Part shown: positions 1 through 5,479 of the stretch, one piece after another | Numbering within the stretch: position 1 is the first letter of the stretch | Layout of the letters: each line of letters starts with the position of its first letter | Source: Legionella longbeachae | GTDB lineage: Bacteria; Pseudomonadota; Gammaproteobacteria; Legionellales; Legionellaceae | Direction: 5' to 3' | Length of the DNA: 5,479 nucleotides | Assembly (NCBI GenBank): GCA_016191305.1 | Contig: JACPOX010000284.1 | Span: 1-5,479, forward strand | Program-made: the position numbers and the translations under genes | The notes under the pieces: model-generated | Told to the model about the DNA's origin: nothing | The model's input: only the letters and a program-made list of their open reading frames with translations | Database searches by the model: none

Positions 1-313
1 CGAAAAATACATGCTCTTTATCCGTAATCGCTAAGGAAAAATAACCCGCGACTAAAACACTAAGACCAAGAACAATAGTTCGTTTTGTGCCTAATACTCT
101 ATCCCCTAGATATCCACCTATAACCACCATACCATAGACCAACGCCGAAAATGCCCCAAATGTATAATAAGAGGCAGTTTCGCTATATCCCAAATAACGT
201 ATAAAGAATAGAGTCAAAATTCCTTGTACAGTATAAAACCCAAATCGCTCCCATAATTCCAGCATAAAAATCATGTAGAAAGCGCGAGGTTGCTCGCGAA
301 GTATATTCACCAT
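1..313 (-). CDS. PTR2/POT family proton-dependent di/tripeptide transporter, N-terminal part (runs off left edge)
   Basis: This is an inner-membrane symporter of the major facilitator superfamily that would import di- and tripeptides with protons. Only the first 104 codons are present. I translated them by hand from the ATG at 313-311. Residues 19-24 (ELWERF) carry the E-x-x-E-R proton-coupling motif of POT transporters. Residues 66-78 ([13 protein letters not shown]) are the family's loop signature. Hydrophobic stretches at about 12-38, 49-67 and 79-97 fit the first three helices. From memory the segment resembles E. coli DtpB slightly more than DtpA, so the subtype is left open. Family members are about 500 residues long, so roughly four fifths is missing. 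The start is supported by GGAAGAG five bases upstream and an in-frame stop at 343-341; the next codon is GTG, a possible alternative start. It is transcribed divergently from the patatin gene. Family certain, exact substrate not. Confidence 0.92.
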   Translation of the reverse strand, partial: MVNILREQPRAFYMIFMLELWERFGFYTVQGILTLFFIRYLGYSETASYYTFGAFSALVYGMVVIGGYLGDRVLGTKRTIVLGLSVLVAGYFSLAITDKEHVFF

Positions 314-318
314 GGGAA

Positions 319-325
319 CTCTTCC
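319..325 (-). promoter_or_regulatory. Ribosome binding site of the peptide transporter
   Basis: GGAAGAG on the minus strand ends five bases before the ATG at 313. It fixes the transporter start. The upstream in-frame stop at 343-341 leaves no longer N-terminus possible. Confidence 0.7.
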
Positions 326-377
326 GTTGAGTGTAAATTTTTAAGTTAAAGGAGTTTTGGATTTTTTGCAATGAACT

Positions 378-414
378 TTTAAGATTAAAATCTGAATTTT
401 TTTTGGATCTTAAA
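378..414. repeat. AT-rich inverted repeat with alternative pairing
   Basis: TTTAAGAT (378-385) and ATCTTAAA (407-414) are perfect 8-bp complements around a 21-base loop. Within this, AGATT (382-386) can instead pair with AATCT (389-393) across a two-base loop, so the two foldings exclude each other. Eight T residues lie in the larger loop. It could be an operator or part of an untranslated leader, but base composition alone makes such repeats common here. Confidence 0.4.
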
Positions 415-431
415 GGAACGAAAAACAGAAC

Positions 432-461
432 TTGCTAATCGACCTCAAACTCAACTATATT
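432..461 (+). promoter_or_regulatory. Candidate sigma-70 promoter of the patatin gene
   Basis: TTGCTA at 432-437 and TATATT at 456-461 are separated by 18 bases. They resemble the -35 and -10 consensus hexamers, the second at five of six positions. Transcription would start near 468 and give a leader of about 30 bases before the ATG at 500. In such AT-rich DNA chance matches are frequent, so this is only a candidate. Confidence 0.35.
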
Positions 462-484
462 TCCAAATAGATATATTAATTAAT

Positions 485-502
485 GTGGTAAATTAAATCA
501 TG
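485..502 (+). promoter_or_regulatory. Translation start of patatin gene with weak or absent Shine-Dalgarno
   Basis: No GGAG- or AGGA-like element precedes the ATG at 500. The best candidate is a poor GTGG at 485-488, with AT-rich sequence after it. The in-frame TAA at 494-496 rules out a longer N-terminus, and the GGGARG motif begins only at residue 11, so the start must be at 500 or at the adjacent GTG at 503. Expression may be low or may depend on an unstructured AT-rich leader. Confidence 0.5.
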
Positions 503-1615
503 GTGAGTAAAAAAGCCCTATATTTGGCCGGTGGTGGTGCTCGAGGCGCCTATCAAGCGGGTGTTTTGAAAGCGATAGGTCATATATTGCAAGTAAAAAC
601 CCTGCCATTTGACATGGTTAGTGGTGTCAGCGTTGGTAGCATAAATGCTGCGGTACTTGCAGAACATGCTGATGACTTTCCTGCCGCTCTTGATAAACTG
701 GAGACGTTTTGGGGTGAAATTCACTGCCAACAAGTCTATAAAGCCAGTAATGTCGCATTAAGCAAGTCAGTTTTGCGTAACATGAGCACAATGATGATCA
801 AACAACGTCAAGCCGCTCATTTACTAGATACAACACCGCTTAAGCAAATGATTGAAGAGGAACTTGATTTCACGAGGATTGCTCAAAACATAAAAAATGG
901 AATGCTTAAAACCCTGGAAATAATCAGTAATTGCTACGAAACTCGTCAAACTATTTCTTTTTACGAACACAATAACCCAGAATTCACCGACTGGAATTAT
1001 CCAAGACACAGCAGTAAACGTATTTGTATTCAGCCAGAGCATATTCTTGCATCCAGTGCTTTACCCTTATTTTTCCCCACCGTGCAATTGGATGGATTTC
1101 ATTATGGTGATGGTAGTGTAGGACTTGCAGCTCCGCTTCGGGGGGCCATTCGTTTTGAAGTGGACAAAATTCTAATTTTGGGAACTCGCGCATTACCTAC
1201 ATTTGTAGAACAGGAAAATAAACGTAATCATGACGATATTCCGTTTTCTCATATTTTTGGCAACATGTTAAATGCCATCTTTTTAGATAATCTGGACCGC
1301 GATATTGAAATGGTGAATCGAATGAACGAAATTGCCATGCTTTTGTCCATGTGGAAAAAACGTCGTTCTCCCTGGCGACCTATTAGCACATTACACTTAC
1401 GCCCCAGCAAAGATTTGGCACCTATGGCCCAAGCACATTTTAAAGCATTACCTACACTGCTTCGGTATCTACTTAACATCCTAGGAGAGAAAAAACACTC
1501 TGGCGACCTATTAAGCTTTGTACTTTTTGAAAGAGACTTCACGCGAGAACTTATTGAATTAGGTTTTCAGGATACAATTAATAATGCTAAAGAAGTCACT
1601 GCATTTTTTGAATAA
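500..1615 (+). CDS. Patatin-like phospholipase (lipid acyl hydrolase)
   Basis: This 371-residue protein belongs to the patatin/cPLA2 family of serine hydrolases, which cleave fatty acyl chains from membrane phospholipids using a Ser-Asp dyad. The glycine-rich oxyanion loop GGGARG is at residues 11-16, the nucleophile elbow GVSVG at 42-46 (Ser44), and the catalytic Asp204 in GDGS. The usual triplet is DGG or DGA, so DGS is a mild variant. The patatin fold should span about residues 6-217. The rest includes a basic cluster (286-293) and a C-terminal F-x-x-x-F-x-x-x-LIELGF-x-D segment that I associate with complete bacterial patatins. No signal peptide or membrane helix is visible, so it is cytosolic or delivered by a dedicated system. 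The start is fixed by an in-frame TAA at 494-496; the second codon is GTG. Legionella has many patatin paralogues, some of them type IV effectors. I see no glutamate-rich C-terminal export signal here, so effector status is unsupported. Substrate unknown. Confidence 0.92.
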   Translation: MVSKKALYLAGGGARGAYQAGVLKAIGHILQVKTLPFDMVSGVSVGSINAAVLAEHADDFPAALDKLETFWGEIHCQQVYKASNVALSKSVLRNMSTMMIKQRQAAHLLDTTPLKQMIEEELDFTRIAQNIKNGMLKTLEIISNCYETRQTISFYEHNNPEFTDWNYPRHSSKRICIQPEHILASSALPLFFPTVQLDGFHYGDGSVGLAAPLRGAIRFEVDKILILGTRALPTFVEQENKRNHDDIPFSHIFGNMLNAIFLDNLDRDIEMVNRMNEIAMLLSMWKKRRSPWRPISTLHLRPSKDLAPMAQAHFKALPTLLRYLLNILGEKKHSGDLLSFVLFERDFTRELIELGFQDTINNAKEVTAFFE

Positions 1616-2425
1616 TTATGAAATATCTTTCAAAGAACGCAAAAATCTAAGAACCTCCTTAGTTTCTGGCATAAGTCCATGCCAAATAAAGAAAGCTTCT
1701 GCAGCTTGCTCAACTAACATCCCCAAACCATCCACTGCTTCACATCCTGAATCTCTGGCGTATTGTACAAAATGTGTTGATCCATCTTGACTATAGGATA
1801 AGTCATAACAGAATGGTTTTGTTGACATACATTCCCTCGGTACAGTAACGACTTCTCCAGAAAAACTCGCAGAAGTCGCATTAATTACCACATCAAACGT
1901 ACCAGTAATTTCATGAAGCCCTATACATTTTATTTGTGGGAAAGCAATCTGTAATTCTTCAGCCTTAGCTAAAGTACGATTGGCAACAATCAGTGCTGCA
2001 GGATTATTTTCCAATATAGGATAAATAAGCCCGCGTGTAGCCCCCCCCGCACCCAATATCAGTATACGTTTGTCTTGTACTCTAATATAACGATTCAAAT
2101 CACGAATGAAACCAATTCCATCAGTATTGTCTGCGTGCAACTGATTCCCTTCCATCCATAAAGTATTAGCAGCCCCAGCCTGTTTACAACGAAAAGTACT
2201 CTGTGCTGCCATTGAAAAAGCATTTTGTTTAAATGGCAAAGTGATATTAAGTCCCTTACCATTTTGGGCAAAAAAATCAGATACTTGCCACTCAAAAGAT
2301 TGTTCATCTGCTTTAATTTTTTCATATATCAGTTGTACATCCATCTGTTTAGCGAAATAATGATGAATCACTGGAGATAAACTATGAGTAATGGGATTAC
2401 CAATAACTGCAAAACGACAAGACAT
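1616..2425 (-). CDS. aroE: Shikimate dehydrogenase (NADP+)
   Basis: AroE reduces 3-dehydroshikimate to shikimate with NADPH, the fourth step of the chorismate pathway feeding aromatic amino acids and folate, in the cytosol. The 269-residue length is normal for the family. The N-terminal substrate domain has [10 protein letters not shown] (residues 9-18, with shikimate-binding Ser15 and Ser17), NITLPFK (60-66, catalytic Lys66) and ADNTDG (98-103, catalytic Asp102). The nucleotide domain has LGAGGA (124-129), the NADP-phosphate-binding NRT (149-151) and INATS (181-185). The C-terminal [11 protein letters not shown] (232-242) returns to the substrate site. All expected catalytic residues are present. 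The ATG at 2425-2423 follows GAGGAGA, so the start is firm. The gene overlaps the divergent 2H gene by 42 bases, and its stop abuts the patatin stop with no gap, so promoter and terminator must both lie in neighbouring coding DNA. An eight-G run codes for the NADP-binding loop. Confidence 0.97.
   Translation of the reverse strand: MSCRFAVIGNPITHSLSPVIHHYFAKQMDVQLIYEKIKADEQSFEWQVSDFFAQNGKGLNITLPFKQNAFSMAAQSTFRCKQAGAANTLWMEGNQLHADNTDGIGFIRDLNRYIRVQDKRILILGAGGATRGLIYPILENNPAALIVANRTLAKAEELQIAFPQIKCIGLHEITGTFDVVINATSASFSGEVVTVPRECMSTKPFCYDLSYSQDGSTHFVQYARDSGCEAVDGLGMLVEQAAEAFFIWHGLMPETKEVLRFLRSLKDIS
2041..2048 (-). repeat. Eight-G homopolymer inside the aroE NADP-binding loop
   Basis: Eight consecutive C on the plus strand (G on the coding strand) encode the Gly-Gly core of the G-A-G-G-A loop, spanning the codons GCG GGG GGG GCT. 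Gly could be coded without such a run, and a long G tract is unusual in this AT-rich context. One-base slippage would frameshift AroE at about residue 128 and abolish the nucleotide domain. It is also a typical place for a sequencing error; the frame is intact as given. Confidence 0.9.
2333..2361 (+). promoter_or_regulatory. Candidate promoter of the 2H gene, inside aroE
   Basis: TTGTAC (2333-2338) and AATAAT (2356-2361) are 17 bases apart. The -10 matches consensus at five of six positions and the -35 at three. A start near 2368 would leave a leader of about 16 bases, just enough to include the GGAG at 2373-2376. The position inside the aroE coding region is required by the gene overlap. Evidence is pattern matching only. 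Confidence 0.35.
2373..2376 (+). promoter_or_regulatory. Ribosome binding site of the 2H gene
   Basis: GGAG lies seven bases before the ATG at 2384, at good spacing. On the opposite strand it is part of the aroE codons for Ser17 and Pro18. Together with the in-frame TAA at 2378-2380 it supports 2384 as the true start despite the overlap. Confidence 0.65.
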
Positions 2426-3145
2426 CTTATTCTCCTCACTTGGCTAATCTGTTTTTTTGTTGCTACTACCGCTAAAGCAGACAGTCTGCCAATTAACATT
2501 TATCTTAAATTAAAACCAAACAATACAGTCGAAATACTTATCAAAAAATTTAATCAATTTCTTAGACAACAAGGAATTCTTACTGCTTATAATATTACGC
2601 CGTATATTACTCAACATCCTCTTCATGTCACTTTATATCTGGCAAACTATGATCCCAAACAAATCGCTACAATTATCGCGCAAACAAAAACCTTAGCCAA
2701 GCAACAAAATTCAATTCCTCTCTTGACATCAGCATTCATACCTAACAACAGCGGTTATGTCATGCTATCCGTAGCATATGATCCAGAAATACAGAAATTA
2801 AGTAACCATGTGTTAAAAACATTAGCTCATTTACGTGACAAAAAAGCGATTATTCCAACCTGGGCCTCTCAAGATCGAGAACGACTTGCGATATTTCATC
2901 AATATGGCAGTCCTAATGTTCTTAACTTTTTTAAACCTCATTTCTCACTCTTTTCTGCAGAACATTTAAGCCCAGAACAAGGCACTCATTTTTATCAACA
3001 GTTGCAAAAAGAAATTGTCCAATTTGCACAACTCCATCAAGCACAGGTTCGAGCAACTGCTTATGCAATTGGCATAGGTGTATCGGATGCACAAGGCCAG
3101 ATTGTAAAAGAACTAGCTAGCTTTAACCTTCGTTGGGCAAAATAG
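2384..3145 (+). CDS. Probable exported 2H phosphoesterase (2'-5' RNA ligase-like fold)
   Basis: The 253-residue product starts with a clear signal peptide: basic n-region (K10, R13), hydrophobic core at about 15-29 and an A-K-A cleavage site at 30-32, leaving about 221 mature residues for the periplasm or outside. The mature part holds two H-x-[T/S]-x motifs, HVTL at 81-84 and HFSL at 186-189, about 105 residues apart. This pair is the hallmark of the 2H phosphoesterase superfamily (LigT, AKAP7-like and cyclic phosphodiesterases), where each His acts on a 2',3'-cyclic or 2'-5' phosphate bond. Beta-strand-like segments precede both motifs, as expected. The family assignment is by motif only; the substrate is unknown. 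The start at 2384 is backed by GGAG, by an upstream in-frame TAA (2378-2380), and by the lack of any later ATG, GTG or TTG codon that keeps the signal peptide. It overlaps divergent aroE by 42 bases and converges on pepN 11 bases away. A structural, non-catalytic role cannot be excluded. Confidence 0.8.
   Translation: MSNGITNNCKTTRHLILLTWLICFFVATTAKADSLPINIYLKLKPNNTVEILIKKFNQFLRQQGILTAYNITPYITQHPLHVTLYLANYDPKQIATIIAQTKTLAKQQNSIPLLTSAFIPNNSGYVMLSVAYDPEIQKLSNHVLKTLAHLRDKKAIIPTWASQDRERLAIFHQYGSPNVLNFFKPHFSLFSAEHLSPEQGTHFYQQLQKEIVQFAQLHQAQVRATAYAIGIGVSDAQGQIVKELASFNLRWAK
2431..2437 (-). promoter_or_regulatory. Strong ribosome binding site of aroE
   Basis: GAGGAGA on the minus strand ends five bases before the aroE ATG at 2425. 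It is near-perfect and fixes the start. It lies within the 2H gene, opposite the signal-peptide codons just after residue 15. Confidence 0.85.
2477..2489. repeat. 13-bp perfect palindrome upstream of aroE
   Basis: GCAGACAGTCTGC is two 6-bp arms around one base, about 52-64 bases upstream of the aroE start and inside the 2H codons around the signal-peptide cleavage site (Ala32-Asp33). It overlaps TTGGCA (2492-2487, minus strand), a good -35 match, but the hexamer 18 bases on (TAGTAG, 2468-2463) is a poor -10. An operator for aroE is possible; one such palindrome is expected by chance in a window this long. Confidence 0.3.
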
Positions 3146-3156
3146 CCTTATATCCT

Positions 3157-5479
3157 TTATATCTTAGCTACCAAACTCTTAGAAATTACCTCAGCCAAAT
3201 CTCCTGATAACTTCAGCTTGGCTAAATCTTCCAACTGTTGCCGCATTAGAATTTGTCTTGGTTTGTCATAACGTTGCCAACGAGTAAATGGAGTAGCCAA
3301 GCGGGCAGCAATTTGGGGGTTAATTGTATCTAAGGTAATCAACATATCCGCTAAAAAGGAATAGCCACTTCCATCAAGGGCATGGAAATTACGTGGATTT
3401 GCCATACAAAATATGCCAATTAATGCACGAACCTTATTGGGATTCTTAATACTAAAAGCATCATGTTTTAAGAGTATTTTCACCTGTGTTAATGTTTGTG
3501 ATTGCTCGCAACTGGCTTGTAAAGCAAACCACTTATCTAAAACTAATTCATCTTTAGACCATTGTTTATAAAAATCCGCAATTGCTTGTTCACGTAGTCC
3601 CTGATTAGCGCAATTGACCAACAAAGAAAAACTGGCTATTTGATCAGTCATAGTTTGTGCAGTTATAAACTGCTGTTGACATGCACCTAAAGCTTCTGCC
3701 TCTTTGGCTTTCATCATTAACCACAAGCAAGTATTACGTAATTTTCTTCGTCCGTAAGCAGCTCCATTCATACGATGATCTTCCATTTTCCATAAATGGT
3801 GATAGAGAGATTGAGCGGGTTCAAACAAATTCCATCCTAATTGTTGGCGAAAAAAGTCACGAACGGCTTCCACAGCACTTACATCAACAGTCTCTAAAGT
3901 TGCTGCAACTTCCTCAAAACCTGGAGGAATCAACAACTCTGCGCGTAAATCAGCATCCAAGGATTCATCCAGCAATACATGTTTCAATGCAGAAATTAAT
4001 GCCGAAGAAATTTGCCATGTATTGACTGGCTGATTTAAGCATTCCTTAATGCAATTCAAAACAAGATTTTGCGCGGCATTCCACTTAGCATAACCATCTG
4101 TCTCATAACGTAATAAAAAAAGTAACTCGTCTTGACTCAAATCTTGTTTTAATTTGATGGGTGCAGAAAAATCCCTTAGTAATGAAATCACTGGTTTTTC
4201 ACTTAAATCAGTAAAACTAAAATGCTGCTCGGCATCTTTTAACTCCAAAATTTCATTTTCTATAGACATCTGCTGCCCTTGAGAATCGAATAAAGCGATG
4301 CGAATAGGGATATGAAATGGTTTTTTCTTATGACCATCAGGTGTGGGTAGACAGCTTTGTTTCATATTTAAGGTCAAACAACCATTTGCGTAATGGCTAG
4401 AAACATTTACCTCTGGGGTTCCTGCCTGACTGTACCAACATTTAAATTGAGTCAAATCCACTTCATTTGCATCTTCCATTGCAGCCACAAAATCATCGAT
4501 AGTAACTGCCTGGCCATCATGTCGCTCAAAATACAAATCCATACCACGTCGATAACGTTCTTTGCCAAGTAAAGTATGTTGCATACGAATCACTTCAGCG
4601 CCTTTATTATAAACAGTTGCTGTATAGAAATTATTGATTTCCTGATAAGACTCTGGTCTTACAGGGTGTGCCATCGATCCAGAATCTTCAGGAAATTGTG
4701 TACTGCGCAAAACCTTAACATCTATAATCCGGTTCACATCTCGAGAATTCATATCACGAGAAAACTCTTGATCACGAAAAACAGTCAATCCTTCTTTAAG
4801 ACTTAACTGAAACCAATCACGGCAAGTGACGCGATTTCCAGTCCAATTATGAAAATATTCATGAGCAACAACCCCTTCAACATCGGCAAAATCCTGATCC
4901 GTTGCTGTATCAGGACGTGCAAGAATGTATTTGGAATTAAATATATTAAGCCCTTTATTCTCCATTGCGCCCATATTGAAGTCACTGACAGCTACGATCA
5001 TAAAAATATCTAAATCATATTCTCGACCATAAATCTCTTCATCCCAACGCATCGATTTTTTTAAAGACTCCATTGCATGAGCGCATTTATCTTCATTTCC
5101 TGGTTCAACATAAATATGTAAATTAATTGTTCGTCCAGAACAGGTAACAAACTGATCACTAACACAAGCTAAATTTCCTGCAACTAAGGCAAATAAATAA
5201 GATGGTTTTTTAAACGGATCTTTCCATAACACCCAGTGACGTCCATCAGAAGTTGCACCTGACTCTATTAGATTTCCATTTGATAATAAAATGGGGTATT
5301 GCTTCTTATCTGCTGAAATACGTGTTGTATAAGTAGCCAATACATCCGGTCGATCAAGAAAATAAGTAATTCGTCGAAACCCCTCTGCTTCACATTGAGT
5401 GCAAAATAAATGATTTGAGCGATAAAGTCCGGATAATTGTGTATTATTTTGGGGGTAAATACGTGTCACTATATTTAAA
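3157..5479 (-). CDS. pepN: Aminopeptidase N, M1 zinc metallopeptidase (5' end beyond right edge)
   Basis: PepN removes N-terminal residues from peptides in the cytosol and is a main enzyme of peptide recycling. Counting from the GTG codon at 5469-5467, motifs align without gaps to E. coli PepN as I recall it, with an offset of 94. Glu27 in CTQCEAEG (E. coli Glu121) binds the peptide amino group. NMGAMEN is at 165-171. The zinc site HEYFH at 203-207 plus Glu226 in LKEG forms a perfect HExxH-x18-E. Tyr287 in TVYNKG matches the transition-state Tyr381. The C-terminal helical domain is complete and ends in [12 protein letters not shown] plus a short tail. That GTG is not the start: the frame stays open to the window end (Leu-Asn-Ile before it, like E. 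coli LKII), so about 91 residues are missing. Total would be about 864 residues against 870. It converges on the 2H gene with 11 bases between stops. Long open frames on its opposite strand are shadows. Confidence 0.97.
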   Translation of the reverse strand, partial: LNIVTRIYPQNNTQLSGLYRSNHLFCTQCEAEGFRRITYFLDRPDVLATYTTRISADKKQYPILLSNGNLIESGATSDGRHWVLWKDPFKKPSYLFALVAGNLACVSDQFVTCSGRTINLHIYVEPGNEDKCAHAMESLKKSMRWDEEIYGREYDLDIFMIVAVSDFNMGAMENKGLNIFNSKYILARPDTATDQDFADVEGVVAHEYFHNWTGNRVTCRDWFQLSLKEGLTVFRDQEFSRDMNSRDVNRIIDVKVLRSTQFPEDSGSMAHPVRPESYQEINNFYTATVYNKGAEVIRMQHTLLGKERYRRGMDLYFERHDGQAVTIDDFVAAMEDANEVDLTQFKCWYSQAGTPEVNVSSHYANGCLTLNMKQSCLPTPDGHKKKPFHIPIRIALFDSQGQQMSIENEILELKDAEQHFSFTDLSEKPVISLLRDFSAPIKLKQDLSQDELLFLLRYETDGYAKWNAAQNLVLNCIKECLNQPVNTWQISSALISALKHVLLDESLDADLRAELLIPPGFEEVAATLETVDVSAVEAVRDFFRQQLGWNLFEPAQSLYHHLWKMEDHRMNGAAYGRRKLRNTCLWLMMKAKEAEALGACQQQFITAQTMTDQIASFSLLVNCANQGLREQAIADFYKQWSKDELVLDKWFALQASCEQSQTLTQVKILLKHDAFSIKNPNKVRALIGIFCMANPRNFHALDGSGYSFLADMLITLDTINPQIAARLATPFTRWQRYDKPRQILMRQQLEDLAKLKLSGDLAEVISKSLVAKI

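Larger units (their letters stand above)
314..499. other. Divergent intergenic region between transporter and patatin genes
   Basis: This 186-base AT-rich stretch is the only substantial non-coding DNA in the window and must hold both divergent promoters. It contains an eight-base T run (397-404), an 8-bp inverted repeat pair (378-385 with 407-414), and the 10-bp palindrome ATTAATTAAT (475-484). A plausible promoter for the patatin gene is listed separately. For the transporter I see only a weak minus-strand candidate: TTGCAA, 17 bases, then TAACTT with half the -10 consensus. I see no small gene or structured RNA in it. Confidence 0.7.

Noticed and set aside
183..371. 62-codon minus-strand open frame
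   Set aside because: It overlaps the transporter N-terminus in another frame, starts in non-coding DNA, and contains no recognisable motif, while the transporter frame carries the POT signatures.
382..404. AGATT-AA-AATCT followed by eight T as a rho-independent terminator
   Set aside because: The stem is only five AT-rich pairs with a two-base loop, too short and weak, and no gene ends upstream of it on the plus strand.
1249..1542. 97-codon minus-strand open frame opposite the patatin gene
   Set aside because: It is entirely inside the patatin coding region on the other strand, with a Ser/Arg/Lys-rich sequence lacking any motif.
1584..1790. 68-codon plus-strand open frame at the patatin/aroE junction
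   Set aside because: It is mainly antisense to the conserved aroE C-terminus and has no convincing ribosome site or motif.
3146..3165. TTATATC/TTTATATC near-repeat between the 2H and pepN stops
   Set aside because: It is a short AT-rich direct repeat in an 11-base gap and its flank, with no hairpin potential; chance is sufficient.
3681..4025. 114-codon plus-strand open frame antisense to pepN
   Set aside because: It lies wholly opposite the well-supported pepN helical domain, shows no motif, and has low-complexity Leu/His/Gln-rich composition expected of a shadow frame.
5467..5469. GTG as the start codon of pepN
   Set aside because: The frame stays open to the window edge and the upstream Leu-Asn-Ile and following residues align with internal PepN sequence around E. 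coli residue 92, so the gene is cut by the window and does not start here.

Overview
The window looks like a chromosomal, mostly housekeeping segment of an AT-rich gammaproteobacterium, most plausibly a Legionella or relative. This rests on low GC content, gammaproteobacterial versions of AroE and PepN, a PTR2-type peptide transporter and a stand-alone patatin lipase. The genus is an inference from gene style; no species marker is present. I see no tRNA, rRNA, CRISPR array, insertion sequence or phage gene.

Layout, left to right: (1) 1-313, minus: the first 104 codons of a PTR2/POT proton-dependent peptide transporter running off the left edge. (2) 314-499: the only real intergenic space, a divergent promoter region with AT-rich inverted repeats. 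(3) 500-1615, plus: a patatin-like phospholipase with a Ser44/Asp204 dyad. (4) 1616-2425, minus: aroE, shikimate dehydrogenase. (5) 2384-3145, plus: a signal-peptide protein with two H-x-[TS]-x motifs, i.e. a probable exported 2H phosphoesterase. (6) 3157-5479, minus: pepN, aminopeptidase N, whose first roughly 91 codons lie beyond the right edge.

The five genes alternate strand strictly (-,+,-,+,-), so none share an operon here. The gaps are 186, 0, -42 and 11 nt, so most promoters and terminators must lie inside neighbouring coding sequence. The genes do not form one pathway. AroE makes shikimate for aromatic amino acids. The transporter and PepN both belong to peptide use (uptake of small peptides, then cytosolic trimming), which would suit an organism living on amino acids, but this link is inferred.

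The most unusual part is the aroE/2H junction. The two genes overlap head to head by exactly 14 codons in codon register. Each gene's ATG is the complement of the other's His14 CAT codon. The 2H gene's Shine-Dalgarno and start codon are the antisense of the conserved AroE H-S-x-S-P substrate-binding motif. No clear multi-gene novel system is visible; the best candidates for new biology are this overlap and the exported 2H protein.
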